Positions 7,401-13,400 of a DNA stretch of 16,216 nucleotides are shown here, in pieces. The notes beneath the pieces were generated by a model that was given only the letters and a program-made list of their open reading frames with translations, did not search any database and was not told where the DNA came from. This stretch comes from Chrysochromulina tobinii (taxonomy: Eukaryota > Haptophyta > Prymnesiales > Chrysochromulinaceae), in NCBI GenBank assembly GCA_001275005.1, contig JWZX01001313.1, positions 1 to 16,216 of the forward strand. Direction: 5' to 3'. The position numbers were made by a program, and so were the translations under genes. Numbering within the stretch: position 1 is the stretch's first letter; every line of letters starts with the position of its first letter.

Positions 7401-10400
7401 AGGTCGTGAGGGGGCACGACCAACGAGGCGCCCGCGCCGAGCAGCCCGAAGACGTCATAGACGGATAGGTCGAAGCTGATGGACGAGAGCGCAAGCACGC
7501 GATCGGACGCACCGACGTCGAAGCGCTCGTTTAGGTCGAGGCACGTGTTCACGGCGCCCTGGTGGTGGCAACACACCCCTTTTGGAACGCCCGTCGAGCC
7601 CGAAGTATAGATGAGATATGCGAGCTCGCGGGGGCGCACGCGCCGTACTGGGCGCGGGTGAGCACGACGAGTGGCGTGCATGGCGTTCACGCCGACCGCC
7701 TCGTTCACACCGACCGCCTCGTTCACGTCAACGAGTGGCAATCCAACGGCTCGAAGCCATGCACACGCGCCGAGCGTGCTGGCGTCGCTCACGACGGCGC
7801 TCGCGTGGCTCAGCTCGAGGATCTGCTCGATGCGCTGCTGAGGCAGCTGGTCGGCGTTGATCGGCAGGTACGCGCAGCCCGCGCGCAGCACGCCCATCAC
7901 GGCGGCCACCTGCTCCCAGCCTTTGGTCGTCACGACGGCGACCACCGTGATCGAGCCGGGCGCTGTGCCGGGCGCTGTGTCGAGCGCCGAGCCAGGCGCC
8001 GAGCTGGGCGCCGCCGCCGTCTCGGGCGCCGTGCCGGCCTCTTCGGTGGCCGCCACTCCAACGTCCGCAAGCCGCGCCCAGACTGCCTCGGATGCGTGGT
8101 CGAGGGCGCGGTACGTGAGCGACGAGGACCGCCCACCCGAGGCATCGAGCCCGAGGACCGCCAACGCGTCGTGCCGAGCGCCCGTTGCATGCTCGGCGAA
8201 GAGCTCATGCAGCAGGCGTGTGTCGAGCTCGGAGGGAGGTGCGACCGGCAGCGCCGCCGTGGGCTCGGGGCGCAGCTCATAGACGAGTTTCGTCCACGCG
8301 CTCTCGTCGGTGCAGAGGGAGTGCAGCAGCCCCTCGTACATGGAGACCATCCCCGTCACCACCTCTGTGGGGAAGAGATCCTGCATGGACGCGAGCGAAG
8401 CCGGCGCCATCAGATGCCATTTGGTGCCATTGCCATCGGGTGCAATCAGGTGCCATCCGGTGCCATCCGGTGCCATCCGGTGCCATCAGGTGCCATCAGG
8501 TGCAATCAGGTGCAATCAGGTGCCACGCACCCGCATGATCTCGAGCAGCCACATGAGGCGCCCGTCGGGGTATTCCTTGACCGCATTCACCACGTACGAA
8601 CCGGGCGTCGCCTCTTGCACATGCACCTCGGTGAATTGAAGCTCGCGCCAATCGGACAATGCATGCTCGAGGCCCATCGCACTGACGAAGACGAAGGGTG
8701 CGACAGCGGCACCCGCTTGGTGGTGTACCTGCGTGGTCCGAGGCAATCCGTTGCCCTCAGAGGTCATCAGGTGCCATCAGGTGCCATCAGGCGTTCTCAG
8801 GAGCACACTCGGGCACACGGGCGCACTCATGTTGCAGTCCGGCGCAGTCAGGCGCCATCGGATGCAATCAGGTGCGATCCGGCGATGCCCACCTTGTTGT
8901 ACTGCTCCATGACCTCGACACCCGAGATCGACGCGTGCTCGAGATCTCGCATGAGCTCGTGCGTGAGTGCCTGGACGTGCTCCAGCACCGTCCTAGGTCG
9001 CTCAAGGTCAGCCTCGAGGAGGAAGGACGAGGAGAAGTTGCCGAGGATCTGGGAGGCGTCAGCATGCAATCACAGTGGTAATCAGTGGTAATCGGTGGTA
9101 CTCGGTGGTAATCAGTGGTAATCGAGGATCTGGGAGGCGTCAGCATGCACCGGGTGGCGATAGGGTGAGGAAGGCAATACGCGAGGCTATACGTGTGACG
9201 ATGAGCGGTACTCAGCAGTACTCGGTGGCAATCAGTGGTCATCAGTGGTCATCAGTGGCGCTCAGAGGAGGCGTGACCTTGGAAACGTCCTCGTGCACCG
9301 GGTGGCGCAGGCAGTGCAGGATGTTCAAAAGGAAGCGCGGGTGGCGAGCGAAGCGCGCCAGCACCAGGCAATAGATCGTCAGCATGACCGAGGTGGGCGT
9401 CACCCCGCGTGCGGCACAGCAAGCCTTGAGGCGCGAGAACATCTCGGCGCTCAGCACGGCGCCAATGTGACTAAACTCGCCCGTGGGGCGCCGTTGGCCC
9501 GGGGCCACAAGCATCGGCAGCTCCGGCGGCGGCGGCAGTTGCGGCACGCGATCCCACCAAAACGCCTTGGCAGCTTGGTACTCGGCGGAGGCCGCGAGCC
9601 CCGACGAGCCCTTGGCGCCGTCCTGAGCGCCGGTGAGGGAGAGGCAGTAGTCTTTGTACAGCAGCGAGCAAGCCGGCAGTTGGGCGTTCGGATCCTCGTA
9701 CAGGATCGAGAGCTGCCGGCGCATGGTCAGGTCGGACACCCCATCCATAATGAAGAGCGAGATGCAGAAGTGCATCGTCGACTGAGTGGGCGAGGTATGC
9801 GACACACGGCACTCGAAGAGTGGCCACGTCTCGGGGCGCGGACCTGTGGGGAGAGGGCGCGCCATGGTGAGCACTTGCATGCATGTGTGTATGGAAGAGT
9901 GGCCACGTCTCGGGGCGCGGACCGTCCCGAACCATCTGCGCCCTTGTGGCGAGCATCTGCTCGGGAGTCGCATGCCCATGCGGCGTCTCCACCGTGATCA
10001 CGTACTCGGGCACTCGCTCCAGCACGCGCATCATGCCGTCCGGCGTAACCACAGCGCGCCATGCCGGGTGGTGAGCACATAGCCGGTTCAGAGCCGCCTG
10101 CAGGCGTGCGATTAGAGGTCGTCAGAGGTCGTCAGAGGTCGTTAGAGGTCATTAGCGGTCATCAGAGGTCATTAGCGGTCATCAGAGGTCATCAGAGGTC
10201 ATTCATTAGCGGTCATCAGAGGTCATCAGAGGTCATCAAAGGTCATCAGAGGTCATCAGAGGTCACCTGCAGGCGCGAGATGTCGATCCGTCCCTTCCAT
10301 TGCCATTCAAAGTAGATCTGCGGGTTGAGCCCCTTCTCGGAGAATTCGGAGATGTGCAAGCCCACATAGTACGCCCGCGTGATGCCGATGAGTGGGAAGG

Positions 10401-13400
10401 GCTCGTGCGCCCTCTCGTGTGCATGCACCACCTGAAACAAGGGTGCCTCCTCCCCTGCCCTTCCTTGTATGGCAAGCCCGTGCTTCGCGTACGCGTCAGG
10501 CTGATCGAGCCGTTGGAGCGCCGTCTTGAGCGCCACCTGATCGTCCACGTGCCTGGCCAGCTGGCGTACGGTCGGCTTCTGGAAGACGGTGCGGATCGTG
10601 AGCTTGTACCCGCCGCGACGTCCTATCTCCTGTGAGGCAGAGAGGCCACGACAGAGGGGATCAGAGGGGCGATCAAAGAGGCCATCAGAGAGGCCATCAG
10701 AGAGGCCTTCAGAGAGGCCATCAGAGGCCATCAGAGGCCATCAGAGAGGCCATCAGAGGCCATCTGAGGCCATCTGAGAGGCCATCAGAGTCCATCAGAG
10801 GCCATCAGCTGAGAGGCCAACCGAGAGGGGATCAGGTCCTACCTGCACCAGCCGCAGGCAAAGCAACGAGTCGCCGCCTAATTGGAAAAAGTGAGCATCG
10901 AGGTCGATGGCTGTGGGGCCATCGAGCTTGAACACGGCCGCAAAGGCCGCTGCAAGCTGCAGCTCGGTCTCGGTGGTGGGCGGCGACACGACTGTATGGA
11001 CCGCCGCCGACGTAATTGACGTAATTGACGTAATTGACGTAATTGACGTAATTGACGTAACTGTATGGACCGCCGCCGACGCCACCGCCGCCGACGACGA
11101 CGACGACGCTGCCGCCGCCGGCGCCGCCAGGGGGCGCGCGGGCTGCTGCACGCTCGCACTTGGGGCCGATGGAGGGGGCGTCGTGCTGGGCACGGCGGCG
11201 GGTAGCCCGCGCTTGAGGGTGGCGGCGATGGTGGTTGCGAGATCGGTGACGCTCAAGACAGCGCTCGACGGCGTGCCCGGGCCCGCGGCAGTTGCGGCGG
11301 TCGTGCTCACCACGGCGCCTGCCATCCGCGGCGGCGGCAGGGTGTGCGCAATCTCGCCCACGGAGATGAGGGGCGAAGCAGCGAGATGCGTGAGCGTGAG
11401 CACGATCGCCTCGAGCATGCCCTCGAGAAAGGCGCCGTCGTGGGCGTCGCTCTCGGACGTGGCCACGACGCTCAGCAGGCTGTGGGGAGCGGCCGCCGAG
11501 CCGCGCTCCATTGCGAAGCGGACGGTGAGCGGCATGCCGATGCGATCGTAGATCGTAGGGGGGGCGGCGCTCACGCCGCCGTCGAGCTCGAGGCCCCATG
11601 CGGCCGATTGGTAGTCGACGATCACGAAGAAGAGGTCGCCATCTCGCACCTGTGGGGAAGGGAGGGCACCGCGCCGTGGTGAGCACTTGCATGCGAGCCG
11701 GGCCGGATTCAGATCGCGATCTCGGACCGAGCTCAGCTGCTTGATCTTCGTGAGCGGGTAGCTCTCATGTAGCTGACACAAACCGAGCTGCCGGTGAATC
11801 GCACGCGCCGTCGCGGCGGCGCCCGCCGCGCCCACGAGTGGCACACGAAGAGGCACCGTGTTCATCACAGGCCCAATGACCTGATGAAGAATTCAATCAA
11901 TAGGTCATTAGATGCCAATCAGAGGTCATCAGAGGCCAATCAGAGGTCATCAGAGGCCCAATGACCTGCGCGAGCTGCGGCACGGGCGCCGTGCGTCCCG
12001 ACAGGGCACACCCAAAGACGACCTCGTCGGCATCGGCCCCCTCGTACACCCACTGGACGATGGCCCACGCGGTGTGGCAGAGCGCAGCGATCGTCACCCG
12101 CTCCTGCACAGCAAGCGTCCTCAGCCGCTGCAGCACGGCGCTGTCGAGGACACACCGACGGCGCGTGGCGACGCCGGTCGCGGTTTCAGAGCAGCACATC
12201 TTTAAGGCGCCCAAGCCCGCCGGGATCGGGCGCGCCGTGCTGGGCAGGCTGTGCACCGCCTGCTGCCAGAACGCCTCGGAAGCGGAGCCCGGCTCGGCGC
12301 TTAGGGCGGCTTCATGACGCAGCTTTACCTCGTACGAGGGCGGCGGCGGCAGCGGCACGCCCGGCGTGTTGTACCCATGCGCGACGGCGTCGACGAGGAG
12401 GCGGAGGGACCATCCATCTTCGATGATGTGGTGGATGGACAGCAGCATCAAGTGCTCCTCTGCGCCAAACTGAAGCACGCGGACGCGAAGCAGCGGCGCG
12501 CACTCGAGATTTGAAAGCTCCGCGCGCTCCGTGGCCATCACCTGCTGCGCGAGCCCCTCGCGCGCGCGCACGCTCGTGCAATCGGGATGCACGCTCACGC
12601 CGAAAGGCAACTCGGCAGTCGGTTCGACGACCTGCTGCGGCTGCGGGAGCGCCTGGAGGTCGAAGCGCGTGCGCAGCATCGGCGTGGTGGCGACCAGCTG
12701 ACGCCACGCCGCGTGCAGTCGCGCCGTGTCGAGCGCCCCGTGGAGCTGCCACATGATGGAGAGGACAAAGGGGTGCTGCTCGGGGGAGCGGGCGGGGGAG
12801 GACAGTCAGCATGCAAATGGGGAGGGCAATCAACGGGTGCTGCTCGGGGGAGCGTGGGAGAACAGTCAGCATGCAAATTGGGAGGGCAATCAGCATGCAT
12901 GCACGCGCACCTGCTCGGGGGAGCGCAGGTGCTCGAAGATCATCGCGCGCTGGAGGGCGGAGGTCTCCATCACGAGCCCATCTCGGCGCGCGGAGGTCTC
13001 CATCACGAGCCCATCTCGGCGCGCGACACTTCGTTGATTGCCCTCCCCATTTGCATGCTGACTACCCTCCATTGCGATCCAACCTCGGTGCGCAGGGGGC
13101 GGCAAATCGCTCTCGACGACGGTGAGCCATCCATTCACATTCACAGAGTCGGACGAGCTCAGCGAGTGTGAATCGGCCGATCCGGCAAAGTCGACGGTCT
13201 CGGTCTCGTCAACCACGTCATCCTCGGATCCTAATTTGGACGAGATCTCGATCTCCGACTTTGTCTCCGGTTCGAGCGCCGTCCCGAGCGCCTCGAGGTG
13301 TGACATTGCCTCCTCGACCAGCCGTTGTACGCTCAGGTTCAGAAGCTCGTCCGGCTGGAGGTACATCTGCACGCGCGCCCGGCGCGGCGCGTCGTGGGGA

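Larger units (their letters stand above)
5915..8240 (-). other. Megasynthase domain: adenylation (A), predicted cysteine-activating
   Basis: It activates an amino acid as AMP ester and loads PCP2. Core motifs are in order: A1 LTYRAL, A2 LRAGCAYLPIN, A3 YTSGSTGVPKG, A4 FDLSVYDVF, A5 GGATEAAIW, A6 GGAGVALGYYE, A7 RTGDLGR, A8 GREDSQ|VK...FRVELGEIE, and A10 NGKVDRKRLP. Specificity positions read by eye are D-L-Y-N-F-S-M-I-W, very close to the recalled cysteine code D-L-Y-N-L-S-L-I-W. VNEAVG and GTAP repeats near the N-terminal side and an AVSGS-type repeat before A10 are coding minisatellites. Exons are 8380-7216, 7040-6763, 6646-6494 and the start of 6310-4913. No methyltransferase is inserted. 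Confidence 0.92.
8310..10450 (-). other. Megasynthase domain: heterocyclisation-type condensation (Cy)
   Basis: Cy domains both form the peptide bond to Cys/Ser/Thr and cyclise it to a thiazoline or oxazoline. Evidence: FPLIGITRAYYVG at the start, RLQ|AALNRLCAHHPAWR across an intron, LLNILHCLRHP, the Cy-type ILGNFSSSFLLEAD block, ISGVEVM, PFVFVSAMG, and an end block LFPTEVVTGMVSMYEGLL. There is no HHxxxDG; at the matching place is SLFIMDGVSD (9736-9760), so the hallmark DxxxxDxxS reads SxxxxDxxS. It spans six exons from 10629-10267 to the start of 8380-7216. Its pairing with a Cys-type A domain supports the call. Confidence 0.85.
11320..13014 (-). other. Megasynthase domain: condensation (C)
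   Basis: It forms an amide between the polyketide chain on ACP2 and an aminoacyl group. It begins near METSALQRAMIFEHL, carries the catalytic HHxxxDG motif as HHIIEDGWS (about 12412-12433), and has the VIGPVMNTVPLRV motif rebuilt across the intron at 11881-11965. It ends near IAHTLPPP. Exons are the end of 14335-12911, then 12775-11966, 11880-11728 and the start of 11649-10843. Catalytic residues are intact. It is followed by a PCP without an adenylation domain. Confidence 0.9.

Noticed and set aside
7562-9091. Long plus-strand open frame (509 codons)
   Set aside because: It lies opposite the A and Cy domains and runs through intron repeats; it reads as low-complexity Arg/His-rich sequence.
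10098-10266. Intron arrays as a CRISPR array
   Set aside because: Units are 10 bp and contiguous, with no unique spacers and no cas genes.
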